DNA of 64,000 bases, from assembly GCF_900103615.1 (NCBI RefSeq), contig NZ_FNGW01000004.1, positions 397,351-461,350 of the forward strand. The letters run 5' to 3'. Within the stretch, counting starts at the first letter, position 1. Each line of letters begins with the position of its first letter. The notes under the pieces were generated by a model. The model was given only the letters and a program-made list of their open reading frames with translations. It made no database searches and was not told the DNA's origin. Origin of the DNA: Romboutsia lituseburensis DSM 797. GTDB taxonomy: Bacteria; Bacillota; Clostridia; Peptostreptococcales; Peptostreptococcaceae. The translations under genes and the position numbers were made by a program. Below are positions 27,392 to 35,444 of the stretch, piece by piece.

Positions 27392-28225
27392 GTGATAAAA
27401 AGAAGAAAAAGACCTAAAGATGGAGATATTTTTACAATAGAGATAAAAGAAGGATTGTACTCATATGGACAGGTAATAGATAAAGAATATAACCTATATC
27501 TAATATATGATATATTAGGTGATGAAAATAAATCTATAGAAGAAGTAATAAAAAGCCCCAAAATGCTTTTAACAAGAAGTTTTAATTATTCATTTAGAGA
27601 TGGGGATTGGAAGATAGTAGGTAATGCTCAAATTCCAGAAGACTTGAATATACCTATGTTTAAAATGGGGGTAGATAGTAAATATCATGTAGTAAACTAC
27701 AAATGGGATGTAATAAGAAAAGCAACTAGAGAAGAGGGATATTTATTACATTATGTAGATGAAATATCACCTGGTGGTTTGGAAGAAGCTATAATGGCTA
27801 AATATGAAATGGCTGAGTGGAACTATAATTATGATTATATGCTATATCCACCTAAGTATGGAATAACTTATAAAGATGTTCTACAAATGTCAGAGTCTGA
27901 TAAATATCGTTATTTTAATACAACAGTAGCTTACTATGAAGAGCTATGGGGCCTTTATGACGATGGATGGGCTACAATAGAAGGTGATGAAGGCGTGACT
28001 ATACCACTTTGGCCTGATAAGCAGTATGCAGATATATGTGCTAAGGGAGACTGGGAAACATATACAGCTAAAAGGATAGATTTATATGAGTTCTTAAATA
28101 AATGGGTACCTGAAATGGAAAAGGATAATATTAAACCAGCAGTATTTTGGGTAAACGAAGAAGCTGTAATAGTAGATGCAGATTTTCTCCAAGGTACTTT
28201 AATACTCTCGTTAGAAGAATATTAA
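27392..28225 (+). CDS. Imm26-DUF2750 fusion protein
   Basis: A 277-residue protein from GTG 27392, chosen because AAAGGAG lies 10 bases upstream; the in-frame TTG at 27359 has none. Residues 1-125 match immunity protein 26 (RPKDGDIFTIEIKEGLYSYG, QVIDKEYNLYLIYD). Residues 160-277 match DUF2750 (YYEELWGLYDDGWATIEGDE, LWPDKQYADICAKGDWETYT, DLYEFLNKWVPEMEKD). Both are known as single-domain immunity-type proteins, so this single chain may protect against two toxins. There is no signal peptide, so it is cytoplasmic. Confidence 0.8.
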   Translation: MIKRRKRPKDGDIFTIEIKEGLYSYGQVIDKEYNLYLIYDILGDENKSIEEVIKSPKMLLTRSFNYSFRDGDWKIVGNAQIPEDLNIPMFKMGVDSKYHVVNYKWDVIRKATREEGYLLHYVDEISPGGLEEAIMAKYEMAEWNYNYDYMLYPPKYGITYKDVLQMSESDKYRYFNTTVAYYEELWGLYDDGWATIEGDEGVTIPLWPDKQYADICAKGDWETYTAKRIDLYEFLNKWVPEMEKDNIKPAVFWVNEEAVIVDADFLQGTLILSLEEY

Positions 28226-28309
28226 TAAAATAGAAGGGGACAGGAGTATGAATGAGTATAATTAAATTTTAATTCAAAAAACAATATATGATTCAATAGC
28301 CATTATGTT

Positions 28310-28446
28310 TTTTATAGCAATTGCAATTGTATTATTTTATGGAAAAGACACTATTAAATCTATCAATTTTTTAGTAGATCAAAATATATAATTCTTGGCG
28401 AACATGTTTTTTCACTGAATGTAAAAACATTAGAATCAGCTTGTTA
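28310..28446 (+). pseudogene. Decayed Imm40 paralog
   Basis: INFLVDQNI, a stop, then ILGEHVFSLNVKTLESAC aligns with the Imm40 gene at 32614 (IDFLVDKKYVILGGDVYSLN). The preceding ATTTTATGGAAAAGACA also matches the leader of that gene (32,580-32,596). It carries an in-frame TAA and lacks both ends. Confidence 0.65.
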
Positions 28447-28478
28447 GAAACATTAGATATAAATAGGGCGGTGAATTA

Positions 28479-28808
28479 ATGTTATTTAGAGTATTTGAAT
28501 ATTCAAAGAATCAACATGAAGCAAAGTTGATATTTGAACATATTATTAGTGAAATTCAAAATAGTATAATAAGTAAAGAATATAAAAAAATTGAACCATA
28601 TTGGAAGGTTGAAGGAATTCATATCGTAGAAGTATTAATTAAACTTGATAAAAGTTTTAATAAAAATCAGCATGAAGAATTTCTTCGAAGTATTTCAGAT
28701 AAGTGGATATCATATGGAGATCCTGTGAATGAAATAATTGCATCTGAAACAACAGAAGGTTGTAATTATATTAAAAAAGACGTAAGTATGATTAATATAT
28801 TTTATTAA
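28479..28808 (+). CDS. Small hypothetical protein, candidate immunity protein
   Basis: A 109-residue soluble protein (MLFRVFEYSKNQHEAKLIFE, WKVEGIHIVEVLIKLDKSFN, QHEEFLRSISDKWISYGDPV). Alternating strands and helices suggest a compact alpha/beta fold. AGGGCGG lies before the ATG. It follows a decayed Imm40 copy. I do not recognise the family, and the immunity role is inferred from the island. Confidence 0.55.
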   Translation: MLFRVFEYSKNQHEAKLIFEHIISEIQNSIISKEYKKIEPYWKVEGIHIVEVLIKLDKSFNKNQHEEFLRSISDKWISYGDPVNEIIASETTEGCNYIKKDVSMINIFY

Positions 28809-28855
28809 TATTTAAGTAAATTAATTAAAGTAGAATAAGTAGAGGATTAATTATA

Positions 28856-29563
28856 ATGAATGATAAGATACAAAAAATAAATTGGAAAAGAGAGCAGCTA
28901 TGGAAAGGGTGTATGTTAGCGACAATTGCTCATGCAATTATGGTAGCTCATTATCCAGAGATATCAAATGAACATTCATGGGATGGAATGAATTATAGTG
29001 TTCAAGACAGTGAAGGAAGTAGAGGAACTATAACATTCCATCCTGAAATTTGTGTAGGAGCTTTTCGAAATGATAATAGTGATAGATTAAATTCAATAGA
29101 TAATTGTAGACAATTTAGAAAATACTTTGAAGGAGCGCCTAAAGAAATAATAAATATAAGTGAAGAAGAAGCATTGCAATATTTATTAGACGATATAGAT
29201 GGAGATACATTACCTCTGATAACTACAGCTTTTTGGGTAGTAGATAACGAATTTTATACAATAGACTCATTTAAAGATATGTACAATAATGGTGGATTTT
29301 TATTAGAAAGACAACTTATGGATATTGATATAGCAATAAAATCATGGATAGAGTATTATGATATGTCTTTAAAACAAGGAGAGTTATTAAAAATAATTTT
29401 TAATAAAAAAATTAATCAAAGAACAGAACGAATTATATTAATCAAAGATGAAATAAAATTAATAGGAACTAATGATAGACAAGGATTAAGAGAAAGTAGA
29501 ATTTCATTTAAAGAAATCGGTATAACTTTCAAAAAAAGTTGGAATGAATTTTTAAATTTATAG
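28856..29563 (+). CDS. Hypothetical protein, candidate immunity protein
   Basis: A 235-residue soluble protein. Its central part (YSVQDSEGSRGTITFHPEIC, VGAFRNDNSDRL, ALQYLLDDIDGDTLPLITTA, FWVVDNEFYTIDS) has the look of a single alpha/beta domain. It has no signal peptide or membrane segment. AGAGG lies about 13 bases upstream. I do not recognise the family. All neighbours are in the same orientation. Confidence 0.55.
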   Translation: MNDKIQKINWKREQLWKGCMLATIAHAIMVAHYPEISNEHSWDGMNYSVQDSEGSRGTITFHPEICVGAFRNDNSDRLNSIDNCRQFRKYFEGAPKEIINISEEEALQYLLDDIDGDTLPLITTAFWVVDNEFYTIDSFKDMYNNGGFLLERQLMDIDIAIKSWIEYYDMSLKQGELLKIIFNKKINQRTERIILIKDEIKLIGTNDRQGLRESRISFKEIGITFKKSWNEFLNL

Positions 29564-29666
29564 TTTTATAGTAAGTTATTATATCTATTTTATTTGTAGG
29601 GTATTTAGATAAATTAGCTAAAGAATTAATTCAAGCCTATTAAAATTAAGAATTTGAGGTCAATAA

Positions 29667-30146
29667 ATGCACAGAAAATTAATAGAAAAAAACTATATTT
29701 ACATTTGTAAGTACTTTGAATGGGAAGAGAAAATAAAAGAAGAAATAATAAATAACTCTAATGACGTATTAGTAGTTGAAATAGAGTGTGAAAATTGTAA
29801 AGATAAACAAAGTTTAATGGTAGAAATCGCTAATAAATTAAATTTTCCTAGTTACTTTTCATACAACTGGGATTCTCTTGATGAATGTTTAAATGATTTA
29901 GAATGGATTGAATTTAGTAGTTTAATTATTGTACTAAGAGATACTGAATACTTATTAGCAAATGAAATTTATAATTTAGGATACTTCTATGATATTATTT
30001 CAGATTCATTAATTGAATGGAATGAAGGTAGAAATTGCAATGACTATAAAACTCTTTCAAAGATATATTGCGTACTTTCTACTGTAGAAAATCTAAATTT
30101 ATTAGAAAAAGAGCTTAAAAAATGTGATATACAAAAATACATATAA
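29667..30146 (+). CDS. Barstar-family protein (ribonuclease inhibitor-like)
   Basis: A 159-residue protein. The central segment matches barstar: a strand VLVVEIECENCKDKQSLMVE, then IANKLNFPSYFSYNWDSLDE, CLNDLEWIE, and IIVLRDTEYLL. The 'f.fP.y(F/y).yNwDsl.d.L.dl.W' signature is the part that docks into barnase-like RNases. It should neutralise a barnase-type toxin in the cytoplasm, but no barnase-like toxin is visible in the window. It is therefore an orphan immunity gene or a defence against neighbouring cells. Confidence 0.8.
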   Translation: MHRKLIEKNYIYICKYFEWEEKIKEEIINNSNDVLVVEIECENCKDKQSLMVEIANKLNFPSYFSYNWDSLDECLNDLEWIEFSSLIIVLRDTEYLLANEIYNLGYFYDIISDSLIEWNEGRNCNDYKTLSKIYCVLSTVENLNLLEKELKKCDIQKYI

Positions 30147-30188
30147 ATAAATTAAAACATATCTATTATAATTAGGAGACTAACAAAA

Positions 30189-30926
30189 ATGTTAAGTAAA
30201 AAAATGAAACAGTTTACTATAGTTGATATTATAGAAAGGCAAATGCAATTTACAAAATCAAATACTGTATTTGATAAAATAGACTTTAAGTATAACGATG
30301 AAGGTGAGTTATTAGCTTACAATGAGATGCTTGAAGATATTAAAATAATGAATGAGGATGATTTTAAAAATAAGTACATTAAAATAATTGATGATATAGG
30401 AACACATTTTGATAAGATGAATGAACAGGTTAACAGTATTGAAATTTTAAACAAAAATAAAAATGAAGTAGATAAAATATGTGGATATAACAATGCTATA
30501 GTATTAATTTTAAGATGTATAAATCCAAGTTTTTATTATGCAGAATATAGAAATTGGATTCCAACAAATACGATAAATAAAAAAATGAAAGATATTACTA
30601 TGATTGATATTATAGAAAGACAAATACAATTTGTAAAAGATAATATTATATTTGATAAGCACTATAATGCAGGTGAGCAATTAGGTTACAAAGATATTCT
30701 TAAAGATATTAAAATAATGAATGAGGATGATTTTGCAAATAAGTATTTTAATATAGTCAAGAATTTAAGGATAAAGTTTAATAATGAAGAAATTTTAAAT
30801 CAAGATGATGCAGACAAAATGAGTGGGTATGATGAAAGTATAGCATTAATTTTAACATATATGGACCCTATGTACGAACATGATCTACCAATGTGTTTAT
30901 ATGATTTAACACCACAGGATAATTAG
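30189..30926 (+). CDS. Internally duplicated hypothetical protein
   Basis: A 245-residue protein made of two repeats of about 115 residues. Repeat 1 begins FTIVDIIERQMQFTKSNTVF, and repeat 2 begins ITMIDIIERQIQFVKDNIIF. Both contain EDIKIMNEDDF / KDIKIMNEDDF and end near 'GY(N/D)(N/E)(A/S)I(V/A)LIL'. It looks like an in-frame tandem duplication of a one-domain gene. GGAGACT is upstream. No family is recognised. It is cytoplasmic and a candidate immunity protein by location. Confidence 0.6.
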   Translation: MLSKKMKQFTIVDIIERQMQFTKSNTVFDKIDFKYNDEGELLAYNEMLEDIKIMNEDDFKNKYIKIIDDIGTHFDKMNEQVNSIEILNKNKNEVDKICGYNNAIVLILRCINPSFYYAEYRNWIPTNTINKKMKDITMIDIIERQIQFVKDNIIFDKHYNAGEQLGYKDILKDIKIMNEDDFANKYFNIVKNLRIKFNNEEILNQDDADKMSGYDESIALILTYMDPMYEHDLPMCLYDLTPQDN

Positions 30927-31023
30927 TTTTTAATTTATATCGAAATTTAACATATGCAGGTATAAATAATCTATCAAAAATAACATCTAATTACATAAAT
31001 AAAAAATAAGTTGGGAGATTAAA

Positions 31024-31575
31024 ATGAAATTAAAAGTATACAACTCATGGTATTTGTTAGAAGATTACGACAATATAGATAATATACTAAGCTCTGAAGA
31101 TGACTACAATATATTGAATTTTGAGAAAGAGAAATATTTAGAGAATAACTCAAATATAATTGACTGTTTTTTAGAAAATAGTGACAGGCTGCTATTTTGC
31201 ATAATAGAAGAACAGTTAAATTGTTTAAGTGAAAAAGATAAAAAATTCATAAAAGAAAGAACTATTTGTGTTAATAATGAATGGGGTTATAACATACCAA
31301 AGCCTAAACATGAAATACCAAAAATAAGATGGTATGAAGCATTAAATAAATCAGATACCATACAGATACTAAGAGATGATTGGCAATTTACATGCGCTAT
31401 AGTACATAAAAATCGTGAAATTAGTGATGCAAAATATATATTAAATGTAGATGAAGGTGATGAGTGTAATATCTTACATATAAACGAAGGAATAAATGGT
31501 GATTTTTTTAATGTAGTTTTACCAAAGTTAAAGATATTACTAGAAGACCAGCTACAAGTAATTGATGAGAGATAG
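31024..31575 (+). CDS. Hypothetical protein, candidate immunity protein
   Basis: A 183-residue soluble protein (MKLKVYNSWYLLEDYDNIDN, IRWYEALNKSDTIQILRDDW, ILNVDEGDECNILHINEGIN). GGGAGATT precedes the ATG. The leader (AACATCTAAT, ACATAAA, TTGGGAGATTA) is similar to that of the gene at 33003, suggesting common cassette ancestry. The family is not recognised. Confidence 0.55.
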   Translation: MKLKVYNSWYLLEDYDNIDNILSSEDDYNILNFEKEKYLENNSNIIDCFLENSDRLLFCIIEEQLNCLSEKDKKFIKERTICVNNEWGYNIPKPKHEIPKIRWYEALNKSDTIQILRDDWQFTCAIVHKNREISDAKYILNVDEGDECNILHINEGINGDFFNVVLPKLKILLEDQLQVIDER

Positions 31576-31658
31576 ATTAGTGGAAAAACTTTAAATTTGG
31601 ATGTCTTCATAATCTTTACAAAAGTTTTAATAATCCATAAAGAAAGGAATTAATAAAT

Positions 31659-32378
31659 ATGTCATTTTTAGGACCACATACTGGAAATATCAATAAACCA
31701 TATAGTTATCTTTTCGGACCACACTGGAAGGATAAAAAAGGGTATAGAGTTGTAGAAGGAATTGATAAATATAATCACAAATTTGGAGGTAATGATTGGA
31801 ACGTACCTGTATGCAAATTATGCAATGAACCAATGCACCAAATTTTTACATTTGATTTAGAAGATCCTAAATTAAATGACATTAATATAGAAGGTATAAC
31901 GGAAATACCATTAGTATCATGTTTAAATTGTTCTACATCTTGGGATACTCAGGTGTTTAAATTAAATCCACAAAATAAATCAATTGAAATTATTAGTCAA
32001 GATGACATTGAAAATTGGACACAAGATGATGAGGATAAGATACCATCTCCATTACCAAATATAAAAATGTCGCTTAAAGAAATGACACAAGATGATATAC
32101 CAATAAATATTATCAAATATGAAAACGCAATAGAATTATTTGGAACTGAATATTTATGTAGGATTTTAGGAGCTCCGTTATATGCACAAGAGCCCTTGGA
32201 TAGAGAATGTCCGGTTTGCAAAAAAGAAATGAATTATATTGCAACTGTATCTGGAGAAAGTTATTATAATTCATTTAATCTTATAAAAGAAGTAGATTTT
32301 ACTATTGGAGAAATGTATTTATATTTCACGATATGTAAAGAATGTCTAACTATAAAAGTGGAGTGTCAAGGAACATAG
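31659..32378 (+). CDS. Zinc-ribbon-like hypothetical protein
   Basis: A 239-residue protein with two Cys4 sets. CKLCNEP with CLNC lies in the first half, and CPVCKKE with CKEC in the second, so it probably binds two zinc ions. The spacing suggests an internally repeated ribbon fold; the layout resembles DUF1963-associated proteins, though I cannot assign a family. AAAGGAA lies upstream. The frame continues after its TAG for 39 further codons (see 32379-32498). Confidence 0.55.
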   Translation: MSFLGPHTGNINKPYSYLFGPHWKDKKGYRVVEGIDKYNHKFGGNDWNVPVCKLCNEPMHQIFTFDLEDPKLNDINIEGITEIPLVSCLNCSTSWDTQVFKLNPQNKSIEIISQDDIENWTQDDEDKIPSPLPNIKMSLKEMTQDDIPINIIKYENAIELFGTEYLCRILGAPLYAQEPLDRECPVCKKEMNYIATVSGESYYNSFNLIKEVDFTIGEMYLYFTICKECLTIKVECQGT

Positions 32379-32498
32379 TATTATGTAGAAGAGAAATTAT
32401 TATATAAGATAGAAGGTGGAGGTTTTATTCCAGCAGAAATTTGTGATGCAGATTATAAAAGTAAAGAAATAAGTATATATGATATATTTGTGCCATAA
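32379..32498 (+). pseudogene. In-frame remnant after a stop codon
   Basis: Directly after the TAG of the preceding gene, the same frame reads YYVEEKLLYKIEGGGFIPAE, then ICDADYKSKEISIYDIFVP and TAA. It is either the lost C-terminal end of that gene or the tail of another deleted gene. Confidence 0.4.
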
Positions 32499-32613
32499 AT
32501 TTAATTATTTTATATTTTTAATAACCCATATAAATAACTTGATATATAAAATGTAGATTTTGATTTTTTTATATAATTTATTTTATGGAAAAGATATTTT
32601 AGAAGGAGAAATT

Positions 32614-32952
32614 ATGAAAAATAGTAACTATAATAGTTTGTTACCAGAAGAATTAATAAAGCGCTCATACAACCTTGAATCTATAGGTATATCCGAAATA
32701 GCATGGAAAAGCGAGGATATTATTAAAGTTATTGACTTCTTAGTAGACAAAAAATATGTGATTCTTGGAGGGGATGTTTATTCACTGAATGGAAATATAT
32801 TAGAGTCAACTTATGATAGTTGGTATATAGACGGGTCAGTAAATCAGAGTTTGCTTGAAGACAGTAGAAAAAAAGCTTGTGAATACATTAATAAATATGT
32901 GAAGAATAATGGTAATTATTATATTTATAGTGTAGTGTGTCAACTTGTTTAG
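32614..32952 (+). CDS. Imm40-family immunity protein
   Basis: A 112-residue protein from ATG 32614, behind AGAAGGAG; the upstream in-frame ATG 32560 lacks a site. It matches immunity protein 40: IAWKSEDIIKVIDFLVDKKY, VILGGDVYSLNG, TYDSWYIDGS, then KKACEYINKYVKNNG and the closing YIYSVV. Imm40 proteins are small cytoplasmic immunity proteins of polymorphic toxin systems. A decayed paralog lies at 28310. Its toxin is not recognisable in the window. Confidence 0.8.
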   Translation: MKNSNYNSLLPEELIKRSYNLESIGISEIAWKSEDIIKVIDFLVDKKYVILGGDVYSLNGNILESTYDSWYIDGSVNQSLLEDSRKKACEYINKYVKNNGNYYIYSVVCQLV

Positions 32953-33002
32953 CAAAAACAACATCTAATACATAAAGAGAAAATAAGCTAGGAGATAATT
33001 AA

Positions 33003-33386
33003 ATGTTAAGACAAAATATAGATAGTATTTTAGAAAATTGGATAAAAGAAATATCAAGTAAAGAGATATTGCCTGAAGGCATTCAAGCATTAAATTTTGG
33101 AATATTTGAGTCAGAAAATGGATATACAGTTTATTTAACTGGTTCAAATGAGTATGATGCTGAGGATGATGATTGGGCGTGCAATGAGGATTTTGTTCCA
33201 AATAATAGGTATTTAGAGTTTGATCAAAAAGAAGTTAGTATGCTTGATTGGGAAGAGTTTTTAAACCTTATAGTGGATTCTTTAAGCAATATTATAAGCT
33301 TAGAGAATTATAGTGAATATAAAATATTAAATATAGCTAATATCACATCAGGATTTGATGATGGAGATTTAGTTAAATTAAAATAG
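33003..33386 (+). CDS. Hypothetical protein, candidate immunity protein
   Basis: A 127-residue acidic protein. GIFESENGYTVYLTGSNEYD, then AEDDDWACNEDFVPNNRYLE, is a conserved-looking strand-loop motif, followed by a helical C-terminus. It is the last gene of the plus-strand immunity island, with a terminator behind it. The family name is unknown to me. AGGAGATAA precedes the ATG. Confidence 0.6.
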   Translation: MLRQNIDSILENWIKEISSKEILPEGIQALNFGIFESENGYTVYLTGSNEYDAEDDDWACNEDFVPNNRYLEFDQKEVSMLDWEEFLNLIVDSLSNIISLENYSEYKILNIANITSGFDDGDLVKLK

Positions 33387-33419
33387 ATTTTATATAGATA
33401 AAATAATTTAATAGATATA

Positions 33420-33455
33420 GCCTAGCAGGTAAAATTACTTGTTAGGCTTATTTTT
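33420..33455 (+). terminator. Terminator closing the immunity island
   Basis: TAGCCTAGCAGG with ACTTGTTAGGCTTA, followed by TTTTTTA. The stem resembles the repeated hairpins at 22403 and 24663. Confidence 0.75.
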
Positions 33456-33492
33456 TAGATAAAAATATCAAAGTGAAAATTAATAAATCTTA

Positions 33493-34167
33493 TTAGAAAG
33501 TTAGATAAGAAAAATTTAATATCATAAATAATACTATTAATATAAATGGTATGAATGTAGCTGGGAAACCTTTATACCAATCTTTTTCATATATAAACCA
33601 AGTTATTAAAAGATTAATAATAACTCCTAAAAGTATTAAACACATTGAATAAAATAGTATTTCAATACTACTTGAAAATTTGTAGATACTAGATACCAAT
33701 ATTGTATAAAATAAGAAATCTCCAAATCCTAATGTTGGAACTGGTTTATTTGATTTGAATGAAGTCCCGTAAACTATAAGTTTAATTGTTAAGTTTTTAT
33801 TTTTCATTACTTTTGCATTTGTAGTCTTTGATCCGATTTTTGTAAAACTAATAACGTCAAACACAGATAGTCCTAATCCAAATCCAATTAGCGCTGAAAA
33901 AGATAACATTTTACCAATCAAAACTCCTATAAAAATGATGCTTGTTAGGCATATCCAACTATTAATTGCCAATTTATTTTTATCTTCTTCTATATAAGGC
34001 TTTTTAATGTAGTTTAATATAAAAATAATCCCTAGCATAGAAACAGACATTAAAAAATAGTTATTTGGTATATTAGTTGCTATAAAATATATAATAGCTA
34101 ATGAAAAAATAGTTATTATAACTGTATGTATAATTGATTCCACTGCTCTTTCTTTTAAATCTTCCAC
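33493..34167 (-). CDS. Polytopic membrane protein with GxGD motif (presenilin-like aspartyl protease candidate)
   Basis: A 224-residue, mostly hydrophobic protein with about seven to nine membrane segments. I chose GTG 34167 because GGGAGGGG lies just upstream; the upstream in-frame ATG 34194 has none. FDVIS lies at the end of one helix, LGFGDFLFY starts a later helix, and FPATFIPF starts the last. This order and spacing match the (Y/F)D, GxGD and PAL-like motifs of presenilin/signal-peptide-peptidase (A22-like) intramembrane proteases, including archaeal homologues. The two Asp residues would be catalytic. The assignment is motif-based only. Confidence 0.55.
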   Translation of the reverse strand: MEDLKERAVESIIHTVIITIFSLAIIYFIATNIPNNYFLMSVSMLGIIFILNYIKKPYIEEDKNKLAINSWICLTSIIFIGVLIGKMLSFSALIGFGLGLSVFDVISFTKIGSKTTNAKVMKNKNLTIKLIVYGTSFKSNKPVPTLGFGDFLFYTILVSSIYKFSSSIEILFYSMCLILLGVIINLLITWFIYEKDWYKGFPATFIPFILIVLFMILNFSYLTF

Positions 34168-34316
34168 AATATTCCCCTCCCTTTTAATTCCCATATATTA
34201 AATATTATATACTATCCCATATATTAACAACAAATTATGTACATTGCATAACTTTTAATTTTAAATTGAGCATACCAGCGTTTATGTAATTGACAATAAA
34301 TTAGTAAAAATAATGC

Positions 34317-34475
34317 TATAATAAAAACAAGTACGTAATTGTTATATGATGCGAAGTAGAGCGTGTATATATAATAATAGATATACAGGGGAATTATAGG
34401 AGGTATTGGTTAAGTATAAATGATTTAAAGATGCATATATAGAAAAAGGCTAGTCATAGGGCTAGCCTTTTTCTA
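34317..34475 (+). ncRNA. Candidate small RNA: extended -10 promoter to terminator, no ORF
   Basis: TGCTATAAT (34315-34322, extended -10) is followed about 120 bases later by AAAAAGGCTAG pairing with CTAGCCTTTTT (34443-34472). Between them there is no ORF longer than a few codons. GGAGGTATTGG occurs, but only a five-codon frame follows. The hairpin also serves as terminator for the convergent minus-strand gene. Confidence 0.4.
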
Positions 34476-34480
34476 TATAT

Positions 34481-34705
34481 TTAACTATTTATCTCTTTCT
34501 CAAATATAATTTGATAACAATAAGGAGCAGCAACACCTGGGGCAGCAAATCCTGTATTTTCATTAGCCGGAATAATAACCTGCTTTAATCTCCATCCATT
34601 TTTAGATTCTTTATTTATAACACTTTTACAATCTTCAAACGTATCTCCAGATTTAACTTTAAACCCTTTTTTTAATGGTACTTCTATAAACTTATATTCA
34701 TACAT
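34481..34705 (-). CDS. DUF4177 domain-containing protein
   Basis: A 74-residue protein (MYEYKFIEVPLKKGFKVKSG, NKESKNGWRLKQVIIP, YCYQIIFEKEI). The 'YeYk.v.v......e..in..a..GW.lvqv.....' layout is the DUF4177 fold, a small alpha/beta domain of unknown function common in Firmicutes. GGGGGAC precedes its ATG. The terminator at 34443 follows. It stands alone. Confidence 0.8.
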   Translation of the reverse strand: MYEYKFIEVPLKKGFKVKSGDTFEDCKSVINKESKNGWRLKQVIIPANENTGFAAPGVAAPYCYQIIFEKEINS

Positions 34706-34819
34706 AGTAAATCGTCCCCCTGTTAATGTGATATATTTATATCTCTATATTACATATATATCACATCAACTTTTGGATTATGACTAAAATATAAATAGAT
34801 GCACCAATGATATATAATT

Positions 34820-34880
34820 AATTTTTTTAACTAACCTAAATTCTTTTTTATACAAACTAAATACATTGGTATTATGAATA
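34820..34880 (-). pseudogene. C-terminal remnant of the 81-residue membrane protein family
   Basis: Read on the minus strand, MYLVCIKKEFRLVKK matches MYLIFIKKEFKLMKK, the end of the gene at 43455-43700. The DNA match covers about 45 bases. No upstream part is present. Confidence 0.55.
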
Positions 34881-34923
34881 ATATATATAATATAAGTGAT
34901 AGTATAGAAAGGGGAAAGTTTAT

Positions 34924-35430
34924 ATGGAGAATATTAGATTAGAAATACCAAGCATAAAATATGAAAAGAGTTTTTTAGAGTATATTAATGACTACAAGAT
35001 ATCAGGAGATAAAGAGTACATGTATGTCTATAGAGATGCTTATAAAGATTTTAAACAATATGTGAGTAAACTTAATAATAATGCTAAAGGCATTGATCTT
35101 CCTGAAGGTTATGTACCTTGTTCTAGTTTTTGGTTAGTAAATGATAAAGAGCAAGTTCTAGGATCTATTAGAATTAGACATGGTAATATCCCTTTTGATG
35201 GTAATATAGGATATGATATTGCTCCAAAATATAGAGGTAATGGATATGGAAATAAAATACTAGAGTTAGCGCTACCTTATGCAAAGGAAATTGGGCTTGA
35301 TAAAGTTGTGTTAAATTGTGCTAAAGCTAATATACGTTCTGAAAAAGTTATTTTAAATAATAATGGAATATTCTTTAAAAGTCATGAAAAAGACGGTAAT
35401 TTGTATAATCAATTTGAAATTAAACTTTAG
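34924..35430 (+). CDS. GNAT-family N-acetyltransferase
   Basis: A 168-residue acetyltransferase. The acetyl-CoA binding motif A is at about residues 95-115 (NIGYDIAPKYRGNGYGNKIL, fitting the Q/RxxGxG/A loop as RGNGYG). It is preceded by a beta strand LGSIRIRHG and followed by VVLNCAKANIRSEKVILNNN, a typical motif B. Family members acetylate small amines or peptides; the substrate is unknown. GAAAGGGG precedes the ATG. It is probably monocistronic. Confidence 0.9.
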   Translation: MENIRLEIPSIKYEKSFLEYINDYKISGDKEYMYVYRDAYKDFKQYVSKLNNNAKGIDLPEGYVPCSSFWLVNDKEQVLGSIRIRHGNIPFDGNIGYDIAPKYRGNGYGNKILELALPYAKEIGLDKVVLNCAKANIRSEKVILNNNGIFFKSHEKDGNLYNQFEIKL

Positions 35431-35444
35431 ATATTATTTTAGAA

